A DNA stretch of 64,000 bases from Acinetobacter amyesii (lineage in GTDB: Bacteria > Pseudomonadota > Gammaproteobacteria > Pseudomonadales > Moraxellaceae): contig NZ_MVKX01000009.1 of assembly GCF_002018365.1 (NCBI RefSeq), positions 62,001 through 126,000 on the forward strand, in the 5' to 3' direction. The notes below the pieces were generated by a model, which ran no database searches, was not told the DNA's origin, and saw only the letters and a list, made by a program, of their open reading frames with translations. Below are positions 12,020-21,010 of the stretch, in pieces (within the stretch, counting starts at the first letter, position 1; every line of letters starts with the position of its first letter). The position numbers were made by a program, and so were the translations under genes.

Positions 12020-12736
12020 TTAAATGCCGTTAGTTTCTTTTACGAATAAATAACCTTTACTACGTACGGTCTTAATACGTTTCGGGTTTTCAGGATCATC
12101 GCCAATTTTTGGACGAATACGTGAAATACGCACGTCGATTGAACGGTCTTGACCATCGTATTCAATACCACGAAGACGCTCAAAGATATCTTCACGAGAA
12201 AGAATGCGACCTGCATTAGATGCCAATAACCATAAAAGGTCATATTCCGCACTAGTAAAGTCAACCAACTCATTATTGAGCGTGACAGAACGACCACCAT
12301 TATCAATTACAAGGTCATCAAATTCGATGCGCTGTGCAACTTCATCTTCTGGTGCTTTGTCTGTACGACGTAATAATGCACGAATACGCGCAAGCAGAAC
12401 GCGAGGTTGAACAGGTTTTGCAACGTAGTCATCTGCACCCATTTCTAGACCCAAAACTTGGTCCATATCTTCGGTACGTGCAGTCAACATTAAAATTGGT
12501 TGATGGTAATGCGGACGAACTTCACGACAAATGGTTAAACCATCGGCACCCGGAAGCATTACGTCAAGTAATACCATGTCTGGTTGTTCAGCGATAATAC
12601 GGCGGATTGCACGGTTACCGTCTGGTTCTACCCCAACTTCAAGTCCGTTACGGATTAAGTATTCTTGAGTTAAACGAGCAAGACGCTCATCGTCTTCAAC
12701 AATTAAAATTTTAGGTAACTTTTCTTCTTGGCTCAT
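12020..12736 (-). CDS. bfmR: Response regulator BfmR (OmpR family)
   Basis: A 238-residue two-domain regulator: receiver domain (about 9-122) with the acidic pair E14/D15-D16, phospho-acceptor D58 in LLDVMLPGADG and K near 108, then an OmpR-type winged-helix domain (about 138-235). D58 matches the known BfmR phosphorylation site. AAGGGG lies about 8 bases upstream of ATG. It is transcribed with bfmS; BfmR is known to autoregulate, but no operator was assigned here. Confidence 0.93.
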   Translation of the reverse strand: MSQEEKLPKILIVEDDERLARLTQEYLIRNGLEVGVEPDGNRAIRRIIAEQPDMVLLDVMLPGADGLTICREVRPHYHQPILMLTARTEDMDQVLGLEMGADDYVAKPVQPRVLLARIRALLRRTDKAPEDEVAQRIEFDDLVIDNGGRSVTLNNELVDFTSAEYDLLWLLASNAGRILSREDIFERLRGIEYDGQDRSIDVRISRIRPKIGDDPENPKRIKTVRSKGYLFVKETNGI

Positions 12737-13023
12737 TGATTGCCCCTTATTTGATTGGGCGTATCCTATTTGAAATCCGATAGATACGCTTAAACATAGT
12801 TTGCAATATACACACGTTTACATTGTAAACAAGATGGCATTCACGAAACTGATACATCAATATCGTATTTTGTAATAAATTTTAACCTGCCATATTTCTG
12901 CAATTTTATTTACCGATCATTTCCATGACCTATTGCTCACAATAGCAACAATTATAAATTTGGATACATTTTCATCGGATAAAAACTGACTGGTTAATTC
13001 ACAACTTTTTACGCTTTCTAAAG

Positions 13024-13032
13024 TTATCCACA
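13024..13032 (+). promoter_or_regulatory. Perfect DnaA box upstream of nrdA
   Basis: TTATCCACA matches the strict DnaA box consensus at all nine positions. It lies 294 bases before the nrdA ATG. In E. coli the nrdAB promoter is known to carry DnaA boxes and respond to DnaA, so a regulatory role is plausible. One isolated box can occur by chance. Confidence 0.5.
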
Positions 13033-13192
13033 ATGTTATCTATAAGCACTCTTTTTCGACTTTGCTATGCTATGCCCTTGTCGGATAAGGCATATATAAC
13101 AAAGATAAAAAATAGGGATTTTTACGCAATGGAAGGCAGTTCGGACTGACCGAAATTTTTAAATAAATGTCAATATTGATCTACCCTAAATT

Positions 13193-13240
13193 TTCCCGTA
13201 TCTTGTGTTCAATAAATTTTTAAACCACTAGGTCTTGTGT
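13193..13240 (+). promoter_or_regulatory. Possible pair of NrdR boxes
   Basis: Two copies of TCTTGTGTT sit 32 bp apart. Taken as 16-mers (13193-13208 and 13225-13240) they match the NrdR consensus acaCwAtATaTwGtgt at about 10 and 12 of 16 positions. NrdR binds paired boxes about three helical turns apart, and this spacing fits. The second site is 85 bases before the nrdA ATG. Sequence match is moderate, so this is tentative. Confidence 0.4.
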
Positions 13241-13325
13241 TTAAACCTCAAACACTGTGGCATAAAAATTGCCCAGTTCAAACGGTCCTAACATAAAAAT
13301 AGATGAAAAATGGAGCTATGCTAGC

Positions 13326-16157
13326 ATGAGCGTAACGAATTCAACCCCTGGTCAAATTCAGGTGATTAAACGCACCGGTGACGTTGCACCTTTTGATGCA
13401 GAAAAAATCTCTGTGGCGATCGGTAAAGCGTTCTTGGCCGTTGAAGGCCAGCAAAGCGCTGACTCCAGCCGTATTCATGACCGTATCTCTCAATTAACTG
13501 AGATGGTATTGAATACCTTTAACCGTCGTTTACCTTCTGGCGGTACCATTCATATTGAAGAAATTCAGGATCAGGTTGAACTTGCGCTTATGCGTACAGG
13601 TGAGCAAAAAGTTGCTCGCTCTTACGTGATTTACCGCGAACAACGTGCTGAAGCTCGTAAACAAACTGGTGCTCACCACCACCCTACTTTACAAGTGACA
13701 GGTTCAAACGGTCAGCTTAAACCGCTTGATCTTGGTGCGCTTGAGGCAAATATTGTCAAAGCAGCTGAAGGTTTAGAAGGCATCGATGTTCAAGCGATTA
13801 TCGATGAGACTGTGAAAAACCTATATAACGGCGTAAAAGAGTCAGACATCTCAACGACCATGATGATGGCTACTCGTACACGTATCGAACAAGAACCAAA
13901 CTATACATACGTGACTGCGCGTTTACTCCGTAATGACCTTGTTGCTACAGGTTTAGAGTTCTTAGGTTTAGATACTGACACGAACGAAGGCGACGCTTTA
14001 GAAACTTTCTTGAAGAAAGGTATCGAGCTTGATCTTCTTTCTCCAGAACTTCTTAACTTTGACCTTGCAAAATTGGCTGCTGCGATTCAACCAGAACGCT
14101 CAAACCAATTTACTTATTTAGGTCTACAAACCTTATTTGACCGTTACTTCATCCACTCAGATGGCGTACGTTTCGAATTACCACAATTATTCTTCATGCG
14201 TGTTTCAATGGGTCTTTCATTGAACGAAGATAACCGTGAAGAACGTGCAATCGAATTCTATAACTTATTGTCTAGCTTCGATTACATGGCGTCTACGCCT
14301 ACTCTATTTAACTCTGGTACTTTACGTCCACAGTTATCTAGCTGTTACTTAACAACGATTTCAGATGACCTTTACAACATTTATGGCGCAATGCGTGATA
14401 ACGCAATGTTGTCTAAATGGGCTGGCGGTTTAGGTAATGACTGGACTCCAGTTCGTGCGCTTAACTCGTACATCAAAGGTACGAATGGTAAGTCACAAGG
14501 TGTTGTACCGTTCCTTAAAGTTGCCAACGATACTGCTGTTGCAGTCAACCAAGGTGGTAAACGTAAAGGTGCAGTATGTGCATACCTTGAAACTTGGCAC
14601 TTGGACATCGAAGAATTCCTAGAGCTTCGTAAGAACACCGGTGATGACCGTCGTCGTACACACGATATGAACACAGCGAACTGGGTTCCTGATTTGTTTA
14701 TGCAACGTGTATTCGAAGATGCTGAATGGACTCTGTTCACACCATCTGAAACACCTGATTTGCATGACCTAACAGGTGCAGAATTTGCTGAACGCTATGC
14801 TTACTACGAAGGCATTGCGAAAGAAACCAACATGCTACATAAGAAAGTCCGTGCGAAAGACTTATGGCGCAAAATGTTGTCTATGTTGTTTGAAACTGGC
14901 CACCCTTGGATCACATTCAAAGACGTATGTAACTTACGTTCACCACAACAACACGTTGGTGTAGTTCACTCTTCTAACTTGTGTACAGAAATTACGCTGA
15001 ACACTAACGAAGATGAAATCGCAGTATGTAACTTAGGTTCAATCAACCTTGTACAACACGTTCAAGGCGGTGTGTTAGATCGTGAAAAGCTTGCTCGTAC
15101 AGTTAAAACTGCTGTTCGTATGCTTGATAACGTAATTGACATCAACTACTACGCTGTTCCTCAAGCACGTAACTCGAACTTGAAACACCGTCCAGTAGGT
15201 ATGGGTATCATGGGCTTCCAAGATGCTTTATACGAAATGAAATTGGCTTATGGTTCTGATGCTGCGGTTGAGTTCGCTGATGAATCTATGGAAGTGATTT
15301 CTTACTACGCGATCCAAACATCTAGCGACTTGGCACTTGAACGTGGTACTTACGAGACATTTAAAGGTTCACTTTGGGATCAAGGCATCTTGCCAATTGA
15401 CTCTTTAGATATCGTACAAAAAGCACGTCCTGACCGTATGTTCGAAGTTGACCGTACAACACGTTTGGACTGGGATACTTTACGTACTAAAGTTCAAAAA
15501 GACGGTATGCGTAACTCAAACGTGATGGCGATTGCACCGACTGCAACCATTTCGAACATTTGTGGCGTATCACAGTCAATCGAACCAACTTTCCAAAACT
15601 TGTATGTGAAATCTAACCTTTCTGGTGAATTCACAGTGATCAACCCGTACCTAGTACGTGCGTTAAAAGATCGCGGTCTTTGGGATTCTGTAATGGTGAA
15701 CGACCTGAAACACTTCGAAGGTTCGGTTCAAAAAATCGCACGTATTCCTGAAGAGCTTAAAGCAATCTTCGCGACTGCGTTCGAAGTTGAGCCACGTTGG
15801 ATTGTGGATGCTGCATCACGTCGTCAAAAATGGATCGACCAAGCTCAGTCTCTTAACCTTTACATCTCTGGTGCAAACGGTAAGAAACTTGATATGACGT
15901 ACAAAATGGCATGGTTACGTGGTCTAAAAACTACTTATTACCTACGTGCATTGGGTGCGACTTCTGCTGAGAAATCAACCATTAACACTGGCGCATTGAA
16001 TGCAGTTAAGCCTGCTACTGTTGCAGCACCTGTAACAGCTGTTGCGAAAGAAGAACCTAAAGCTGAAGTTGCTGCTGAAGAAGAAGGTTTTGGTCAAGCA
16101 GCTCCAGTGCCTATGGCATGTTCAATTGACAACCCTGATTGTGAAGCTTGTCAATAA
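13326..16157 (+). CDS. nrdA: Ribonucleoside-diphosphate reductase class Ia, alpha subunit
   Basis: Reduces ribonucleoside diphosphates to deoxy forms. From the ATG at 13326 (GGAG 12 bases upstream; an earlier in-frame start at 13269 is less likely) it has 943 residues. Two ATP-cone domains are visible at about residues 10-105 and 120-205, as in Pseudomonas NrdA, which suggests dATP feedback inhibition. Catalytic features include SSCYL, NLCTEI with the N-x-C-x-E set, and the C-terminal redox pair in DCEACQ. nrdB lies 410 bp downstream, separated by a small ORF and hairpins. Confidence 0.95.
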   Translation: MSVTNSTPGQIQVIKRTGDVAPFDAEKISVAIGKAFLAVEGQQSADSSRIHDRISQLTEMVLNTFNRRLPSGGTIHIEEIQDQVELALMRTGEQKVARSYVIYREQRAEARKQTGAHHHPTLQVTGSNGQLKPLDLGALEANIVKAAEGLEGIDVQAIIDETVKNLYNGVKESDISTTMMMATRTRIEQEPNYTYVTARLLRNDLVATGLEFLGLDTDTNEGDALETFLKKGIELDLLSPELLNFDLAKLAAAIQPERSNQFTYLGLQTLFDRYFIHSDGVRFELPQLFFMRVSMGLSLNEDNREERAIEFYNLLSSFDYMASTPTLFNSGTLRPQLSSCYLTTISDDLYNIYGAMRDNAMLSKWAGGLGNDWTPVRALNSYIKGTNGKSQGVVPFLKVANDTAVAVNQGGKRKGAVCAYLETWHLDIEEFLELRKNTGDDRRRTHDMNTANWVPDLFMQRVFEDAEWTLFTPSETPDLHDLTGAEFAERYAYYEGIAKETNMLHKKVRAKDLWRKMLSMLFETGHPWITFKDVCNLRSPQQHVGVVHSSNLCTEITLNTNEDEIAVCNLGSINLVQHVQGGVLDREKLARTVKTAVRMLDNVIDINYYAVPQARNSNLKHRPVGMGIMGFQDALYEMKLAYGSDAAVEFADESMEVISYYAIQTSSDLALERGTYETFKGSLWDQGILPIDSLDIVQKARPDRMFEVDRTTRLDWDTLRTKVQKDGMRNSNVMAIAPTATISNICGVSQSIEPTFQNLYVKSNLSGEFTVINPYLVRALKDRGLWDSVMVNDLKHFEGSVQKIARIPEELKAIFATAFEVEPRWIVDAASRRQKWIDQAQSLNLYISGANGKKLDMTYKMAWLRGLKTTYYLRALGATSAEKSTINTGALNAVKPATVAAPVTAVAKEEPKAEVAAEEEGFGQAAPVPMACSIDNPDCEACQ

Positions 16158-16170
16158 TCTGACAGGTTTT

Positions 16171-16265
16171 AATCCCCCTAAATCCCCCTTTGTAAAGGGG
16201 GACTTCCTAAAACCCTTTTGGATTCAAGGAAGCCCCTCTTTTTTAAAGAGGGGTTTGGGGAGATT
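16171..16265. repeat. Palindromic intergenic repeat, copy A
   Basis: The sequence begins AATCCCCC and ends GGGGAGATT, so the ends pair. Inside are two hairpins: CCCCCTTT-gt-AAAGGGGG and CCCTCTTT-tt-AAAGAGGG type arms, giving a cloverleaf-like fold. The same design and ends occur at 40402-40472. It starts 13 bases after the nrdA stop and may act as a terminator or mRNA-stabilising element. Confidence 0.8.
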
Positions 16266-16296
16266 TAAAAATTAAAAATAAATAAAGGAATACCCC

Positions 16297-16425
16297 ATGC
16301 CACATATGACGCATAACTATCAGTTAGGGCTTATTGCTTTGGTGGTTTCCTTTATTTTGACTTTTTATGTCCCGATCGCCTATTTCTGGTTCAAGGCATA
16401 TAAATCGCGTAATCAAAATAAGTAG
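16297..16425 (+). CDS. Small 42-residue single-pass membrane protein
   Basis: The ATG at 16297 follows AAAGGAA with 7-8 bases of spacing and opens a frame to a TAG at 16423-16425. The product is MPHMTHNYQL, then a hydrophobic segment (about residues 9-31, GLIALVVSFILTFYVPIAYF), then a basic tail KAYKSRNQNK. This positive-inside layout suggests an N-out, C-in membrane peptide. I do not recognise the family. It lies between nrdA and nrdB on the same strand, so it is probably co-transcribed with one of them. Confidence 0.6.
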   Translation: MPHMTHNYQLGLIALVVSFILTFYVPIAYFWFKAYKSRNQNK

Positions 16426-16435
16426 TGGGGATATT

Positions 16436-16460
16436 TGCTCTACCGAACACTTTTAGAGCA
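16436..16460 (+). other. Hairpin in the nrdB upstream region
   Basis: TGCTCTA and TAGAGCA pair over an 11-base loop, right after the small ORF. No U-tract follows, so it is not a classical terminator; it may be an RNA-processing or stability element. Confidence 0.45.
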
Positions 16461-16507
16461 GTGATCGACAAAACTTAATTTTGCTTACACAAATTGAGCG
16501 TATAGTA

Positions 16508-16533
16508 GGACATCTCAGCGACGCTGGATGTCT
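16508..16533 (+). other. Strong hairpin in the nrdB leader
   Basis: GACATC-t-CAGC-gac-GCTG-GATGTC forms a ten-pair stem with a three-base loop and one bulge, ending 35 bases before the nrdB ATG. It has no T-tract. It may be a 5-prime stability or regulatory structure of the nrdB mRNA. Confidence 0.5.
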
Positions 16534-16567
16534 ATAAAAGATATAAAGCAACGAAGAGAGAACTGTT

Positions 16568-17851
16568 ATGTCTATCCTAAGTTGGGACGATTTCGAAGAT
16601 GATGAACCGAAACAAGCTGCACAAGCTCACCAGCCTGCGCCCGTCGAACCGCAAAAAACGACTGATTCGCAAGTGGTATCTAATGCACAGCACTCATCGC
16701 CGAATTTGGCAGCTGCACAACCCGCTCGAACCAGTACAAATCGACCAACAGATCCAACCGATCCGTTGGCAAGAGCATCTAACGCTCTAGAAAATCTAGA
16801 CGTTGCACCTGGCTTAGAAGAGCTAGAAATGGGTGCTCAGCGTGTTCAAGTTGATGATAAAGCGATGATCAACTGCCGCGCTGACTTAAACCAACTTGTA
16901 CCGTTCAAATACGAATGGGCTTGGCAAAAATATCTAGACGGTTGTGCAAACCACTGGATGCCGCAAGAAGTGAACATGAACCATGACATCGCACTTTGGA
17001 AGTCTGAAAATGGCTTGACCGAAGATGAGCGTACCATTGTTATGCGTTCTTTAGGTTTCTTCTCGACTGCGGATTCATTGGTTGCGAACAACTTGGTTCT
17101 TGCAATCTACCGTCACATCACCAACCCTGAATGCCGTCAGTACATCTTACGTCAATCATTTGAAGAAGCAATTCACACGCACGCTTACCAATACTGTATC
17201 GAATCTTTAGGTATGGACGAAGGCGAAGTCTTCAACATGTACCGTGAAATTCCTTCAGTGGCTCGTAAAGCAGCTTGGGGTCTGAAATATACACAATCTT
17301 TAAGTGATCCTACGTTCAAAACAGGTACACCTGAAAACGACCAAATCTTGCTTCGCAACTTGATCGCGTTCTACTGCGTCCTTGAAGGTATCTTCTTCTA
17401 CTGTGGTTTCAGCCAAATCTTGTCTATGGGTCGTCGTAACAAGATGAATGGTGTTGCTGAGCAATTCCAATACATCTTACGTGATGAATCTATGCACTTG
17501 AACTTTGGTATCGACATGATCAACCAAATCAAGATCGAGAACCCTCACCTATGGACTGCTGAGTTCCAAGAAGAAATCATTCAAATGATTCTTGAAGGCA
17601 CAATGCTTGAAATCGAATATGCACGTGACACTATGCCACGCGGTGTATTGGGTATGAATGCAGGCATGATGGAAGAATACTTGAAGTTCATCTGTAACCG
17701 TCGTTTGAGCCAATTAGGCTTACCTGAACAATTTGCTGGTGTGAATAATCCATTCCAGTGGATGTCAGAAATGATGGACTTACGTAAAGAGAAGAACTTC
17801 TTTGAAACTCGCGTAACGGATTACCAAACTGGTGGCGCGTTAAGCTGGTAA
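16568..17851 (+). CDS. nrdB: Ribonucleoside-diphosphate reductase class Ia, beta subunit
   Basis: The 427-residue ferritin-like subunit that generates the tyrosyl radical at a di-iron site for NrdA. Di-iron ligands appear in the [17 protein letters not shown] and [10 protein letters not shown] regions. The first 75 or so residues ([14 protein letters not shown], then a Q/A/P-rich linker) extend beyond the E. coli protein and resemble the Pseudomonas form. AGAGAG lies 8 bases before the ATG. A strong terminator follows. Confidence 0.95.
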   Translation: MSILSWDDFEDDEPKQAAQAHQPAPVEPQKTTDSQVVSNAQHSSPNLAAAQPARTSTNRPTDPTDPLARASNALENLDVAPGLEELEMGAQRVQVDDKAMINCRADLNQLVPFKYEWAWQKYLDGCANHWMPQEVNMNHDIALWKSENGLTEDERTIVMRSLGFFSTADSLVANNLVLAIYRHITNPECRQYILRQSFEEAIHTHAYQYCIESLGMDEGEVFNMYREIPSVARKAAWGLKYTQSLSDPTFKTGTPENDQILLRNLIAFYCVLEGIFFYCGFSQILSMGRRNKMNGVAEQFQYILRDESMHLNFGIDMINQIKIENPHLWTAEFQEEIIQMILEGTMLEIEYARDTMPRGVLGMNAGMMEEYLKFICNRRLSQLGLPEQFAGVNNPFQWMSEMMDLRKEKNFFETRVTDYQTGGALSW

Positions 17852-17872
17852 TAAATTTTTCAGCGAAATATC

Positions 17873-17902
17873 AAAAGCGGAACCAAGTGTTCCGCTTTTT
17901 TT
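17873..17902 (+). terminator. Intrinsic terminator after nrdB
   Basis: AAAAGCGGAAC / GTTCCGCTTTT stem with a short loop and a run of seven T. Confidence 0.92.
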
Positions 17903-18020
17903 ATGAAGAATTTCATTCACCCAAGCAAATCTATGCATTTAATTTAATTCATATTCTGCTAATATAAAACGGTATAAAAATACATCAATTAATAAAAATC
18001 ACATAATAAAAGAGGACAGA

Positions 18021-18629
18021 ATGAAAGGTCAGATTTTAGATTATTCAGTACAAACCAATTCAGGCATCATCAGTGGAGATGATCAAAACCGTTATGAGTT
18101 TACAGATGCAGAATGGCGTGGCCAAAACTCACCTAAACGCGGCGATCATGTAGATTTCGATATCAGTCCCGAAGGTCAAGCGGTTCAAGTATTTAATGCT
18201 CTTGGCAGCAGTAATCCTATTCAACAAATTTCACAGCAACTCGATAAAATTTCAAACCAAGACCAAGCTGAATCACAATTCAACATGATTGATTGGTTTG
18301 TCAAATGTCTGAAAAATTATGCCAACTTTACTGGACGTGCACGCCGTAAAGAATATTGGTTTTTTGTATTGGTCTATCTTATCGCAATGATTATTACTCT
18401 GATTGTCGATTCAGTGCTTAGAACCAGAGGAATATTCACAGGTATTTTCATCTTAGCAATGGTTATTCCGTCCCTTTCTGTTGCAGTACGCCGTTTACAT
18501 GATATTAATAAATCTGGTTGGTATTGGTTAATACAAATGATTCCGCTCGTTGGACCAATTCTGGTTCTAATTTGGCTTGCAACGGAAACCAAACCTGAAG
18601 TAAACCAATGGGGACAACCTGCAAAATAA
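18021..18629 (+). CDS. Cold-shock-like N-terminal module plus DUF805 membrane protein (paralogue 1)
   Basis: 202 residues. Residues 1-60 (MKGQILDYSVQTNSGIIS... to VDFDIS and AVQV) look like a small beta-barrel related to cold-shock or S1 domains. Residues about 90-200 form a DUF805 domain, with the FTGRARRKEYWFF motif, about four membrane helices and VRRLHDINKSGWY. AGAGGA lies 8 bases before the ATG. A paralogue follows 64 bp downstream on the same strand and a third copy of the N-module lies in the opposite gene at 19334. The function is unknown. Confidence 0.85.
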   Translation: MKGQILDYSVQTNSGIISGDDQNRYEFTDAEWRGQNSPKRGDHVDFDISPEGQAVQVFNALGSSNPIQQISQQLDKISNQDQAESQFNMIDWFVKCLKNYANFTGRARRKEYWFFVLVYLIAMIITLIVDSVLRTRGIFTGIFILAMVIPSLSVAVRRLHDINKSGWYWLIQMIPLVGPILVLIWLATETKPEVNQWGQPAK

Positions 18630-18639
18630 ATAAAAAATC

Positions 18640-18662
18640 GTGGCTACTGTTCATCTAGCCAC
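18640..18662 (+). other. Hairpin between the two DUF805 paralogues
   Basis: GTGGCTA and TAGCCAC pair over a nine-base loop. There is no T-tract, so it may be a weak attenuator or mRNA-stability element between the tandem genes. Confidence 0.45.
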
Positions 18663-18693
18663 ACTATCAACAGCACATTAAATCAGGAAAAAT

Positions 18694-19293
18694 ATGAAAG
18701 GACAAATACTAGATTTTTCGATTCAAACTAATACTGGGGTGATTAGTGCTGAAGATGGAAAACACTATCAATTTGCTGGTCATGAATGGCGCGGTCAAAG
18801 ACCACCTACACGTGGAGAACAGGTTGATTTTGCTTTGGATGAAAGTGGGCAAGCGATTCAAGTCTATATTGCATTACACCAACAAAGTTTTTCCACGAAT
18901 ACGCGAACAAACTACAGTGAAGAAGAGGAAAACTATGACTTTTTCGCGTGGTCATTCAAACCACTGAAAAAGTTTGCTGAATTTGAAGGACGTGCTCGAC
19001 GTAAAGAGTTCTGGTTCTTTTGGCTATTTTGTATATTGGTCACTATACTTGCCTCTGTTTGCGATTTCGTTATCGGCAGTGAACCTTGGCTAGAAAATAT
19101 TACCAATATCGTTTTACTCATTCCTAGCTTAGCTGTTGGCGCACGTCGGCTACATGACACGGGACGTTCAGGTTGGTGGCAACTTTTAATGCTCACAATC
19201 ATCGGAATCATTCCACTGATTATATGGTGGGCTACAGACACCAAAGCCGAGAACAACCAATGGGGTCAACCCGCTAGAGATCTGCAACAATAA
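18694..19293 (+). CDS. Cold-shock-like N-terminal module plus DUF805 membrane protein (paralogue 2)
   Basis: 199 residues with the same plan as the gene upstream: MKGQILDFSIQTNTGVISAE starts the beta-barrel-like module, and DUF805 follows from about residue 90 with FEGRARRKEFWFF and ARRLHDTGRSGWW. The two end alike (NQWGQPA). A CAGGAAA ribosome site lies upstream. It is a tandem duplication with clear divergence, so the pair is not recent. No partner gene reveals a role. Confidence 0.85.
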   Translation: MKGQILDFSIQTNTGVISAEDGKHYQFAGHEWRGQRPPTRGEQVDFALDESGQAIQVYIALHQQSFSTNTRTNYSEEEENYDFFAWSFKPLKKFAEFEGRARRKEFWFFWLFCILVTILASVCDFVIGSEPWLENITNIVLLIPSLAVGARRLHDTGRSGWWQLLMLTIIGIIPLIIWWATDTKAENNQWGQPARDLQQ

Positions 19294-19294
19294 A

Positions 19295-19325
19295 ATAAGG
19301 CGCACAATGCGCCTTATCTTTAAAA
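19295..19325. terminator. Bidirectional terminator between convergent genes
   Basis: ATAAGGCGC / GCGCCTTAT with the five-base loop ACAAT. The minus strand has TTTTATTG after the stem; on the plus strand CTTT follows. Confidence 0.8.
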
Positions 19326-19333
19326 AAAAAACT

Positions 19334-19747
19334 TTAGCCATATTTACGCGCAAAATCTTCATCTGAAGTGCATAGATAAATAATAAATTCAATAAAAGCA
19401 ACAATGGATGGAATAAAGGTCCAACAGAATAGTAGATACACAATCCCCCATCCAATACGACCCAAATAGAATTTATGTATACCAAATCCACCAAGGAAGA
19501 ATGCTAAGAGTGCAGCAACAATTCGACTCTTTTGACCGTATTGCGTGCCTAAAACATTCGGCACAGCGACTAAGTAAATATCGGTTGCATAACCCATTCC
19601 ACTAGTCTCAAAATCAACAAATTGTCCACGAGCAGGAACAGTTTGCCCTTTCCAATCGCTTCCAGAAAATTGATAACGATTCTGATCATCTCCACTGATG
19701 ATGCCTGTATTATTTTGAACAGAAAAATCGAGTATTTGCCCTTTCAT
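19334..19747 (-). CDS. Cold-shock-like N-terminal module plus TM2 domain protein
   Basis: 137 residues. The first 60 (MKGQILDFSVQNNTGIISGD ...) are nearly the same module as in the two convergent DUF805 genes, including DDQNRY shared exactly with paralogue 1. The tail (about 78-130) is a TM2 domain with LLAFFLGGFGIHKFYLG and a second membrane helix. The C-terminal tail (TSDEDFARKYG) is hydrophilic. The shared head with different membrane tails is the notable point. Confidence 0.85.
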   Translation of the reverse strand: MKGQILDFSVQNNTGIISGDDQNRYQFSGSDWKGQTVPARGQFVDFETSGMGYATDIYLVAVPNVLGTQYGQKSRIVAALLAFFLGGFGIHKFYLGRIGWGIVYLLFCWTFIPSIVAFIEFIIYLCTSDEDFARKYG

Positions 19748-19840
19748 ATAATCCTCTATGTTTTATCTTTTTTTGATGATTCTTGGACGTTATTTTCATC
19801 AGCAATATAACGAATTATTGATGAATATCATATCATTAAC

Positions 19841-21010
19841 TTATCTTGCCAAATAGCATTTTGTAAACATCAATCTCAATGCATATACCACTGCCATCGC
19901 AAATATTGCATAACCCGCAGGAGTAATAAACAACGGAATACACAAAACAATCACCACGGTTAAAGGATATAAAAGTTTTCTAAAACCACTTTGATGATGC
20001 AATTCATGGAGTAAATATAAACTTGTCGTATAAATCACGAGGCTGATCGCCACAAAGTAGCTTTCTTTCTCAGAACTAATCAGTGCCTCATGCGAAACCA
20101 CATCGACTGCGGCAGCTAAACCTGCACCAATCGCCGCGATACTAATAAAGACAAAGAAATGTCCATACCCCCAAGTAAATGCCATTTTGCGGCTATTTAA
20201 ACGCTCTGCAATACTGGTATCAAAATAAGACCACCACATGGTGAACATCATCATCAGGCCGCCCACCATCAGAAAGATCAGTTCCGTACTAAAACGCTGA
20301 TTCGTCAATGCATCGGTTATGGCAATCGAGCATCCGACAATAGATTCGCCTAGAACAATAATGGTAAGCAGTGAATATCGCTCTGCAATATGATGCGCAT
20401 GCCAAGGTGTGCGGCTTGCAGCTTCTGCAAAAACTGGCACAGACAGTTCAGCAATTGCGAGCAAAATGAAAAGATAAACGGTGAAATGCAGCGGTGAAAA
20501 ATGAAAGAACAGCCACCCGACTTGTACCAGTATTATGCCAAAAGCATAGCGTAATGCAGTTTTCCGACGGGACAGATCATGCTTAGCAACGCGAAACCAC
20601 TGCGTAACCAAGCCGAGACGCATAATGGCATAGCCAATCACAATCACATCAAAATCTTGCTTTTGAAAAGCGCTTGGAATACCTGCAGCAATGACCAAAG
20701 AACCAATGATCTGTACGAAAGTTAAGATTCGATAGAGCGCATCATCATTATCATATGCCGAGGCAAACCAACTAAAGTTCATCCACGCCCACCACAAAGC
20801 AAAAAACACCATGCCATACAGCGTTAAACCCTGAGCCAAATGATTTTCAACAATGGCATGATGCAGTTGCTGACCTGCTGTTGCGATCGCAACGACAAAG
20901 ATCAAGTCAAAAAGCAATTCTAAAGAGGTCGCGACACGATGATGCTCATGTGGATCACGTGGGTGCAAAGGTTTGAGCCACTGACTAGGGAATAAAAACG
21001 ATTTGGACAT
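19841..21010 (-). CDS. Low temperature requirement protein A (LtrA) family membrane protein
   Basis: 389 residues from the ATG at 21010 (MSKSFLFPSQW); the frame also opens at a TTG at 21049 but that is less likely. The opening HHRVATSLELLFDLIFVVAIA, about ten membrane helices and the LGESIVG motif near residue 230 are typical of the LtrA family (PF06772), first named from a Listeria cold-growth gene. The biochemical role is unknown. It stands alone, with its nearest same-strand neighbour 93 bp away at 19747. Confidence 0.85.
   Translation of the reverse strand: MSKSFLFPSQWLKPLHPRDPHEHHRVATSLELLFDLIFVVAIATAGQQLHHAIVENHLAQGLTLYGMVFFALWWAWMNFSWFASAYDNDDALYRILTFVQIIGSLVIAAGIPSAFQKQDFDVIVIGYAIMRLGLVTQWFRVAKHDLSRRKTALRYAFGIILVQVGWLFFHFSPLHFTVYLFILLAIAELSVPVFAEAASRTPWHAHHIAERYSLLTIIVLGESIVGCSIAITDALTNQRFSTELIFLMVGGLMMMFTMWWSYFDTSIAERLNSRKMAFTWGYGHFFVFISIAAIGAGLAAAVDVVSHEALISSEKESYFVAISLVIYTTSLYLLHELHHQSGFRKLLYPLTVVIVLCIPLFITPAGYAIFAMAVVYALRLMFTKCYLAR

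Larger units (their letters stand above)
12737..13268. other. Divergent intergenic region bfmR / nrdA
   Basis: About 590 AT-rich bases between the divergent bfmR and nrdA starts; no gene is seen. It should contain both promoters. The regulatory sites listed separately (DnaA box, NrdR-like boxes) lie in its nrdA half. Confidence 0.6.

Noticed and set aside
13036..13044. Second DnaA box (TTATCTATA)
   Set aside because: It departs from the consensus at a core position; only the box at 13024 is kept.
16042..16275. Plus-strand frame over the nrdA end and palindromic repeat
   Set aside because: Shadow of the nrdA reading frame that runs into the repeat; no start signals.
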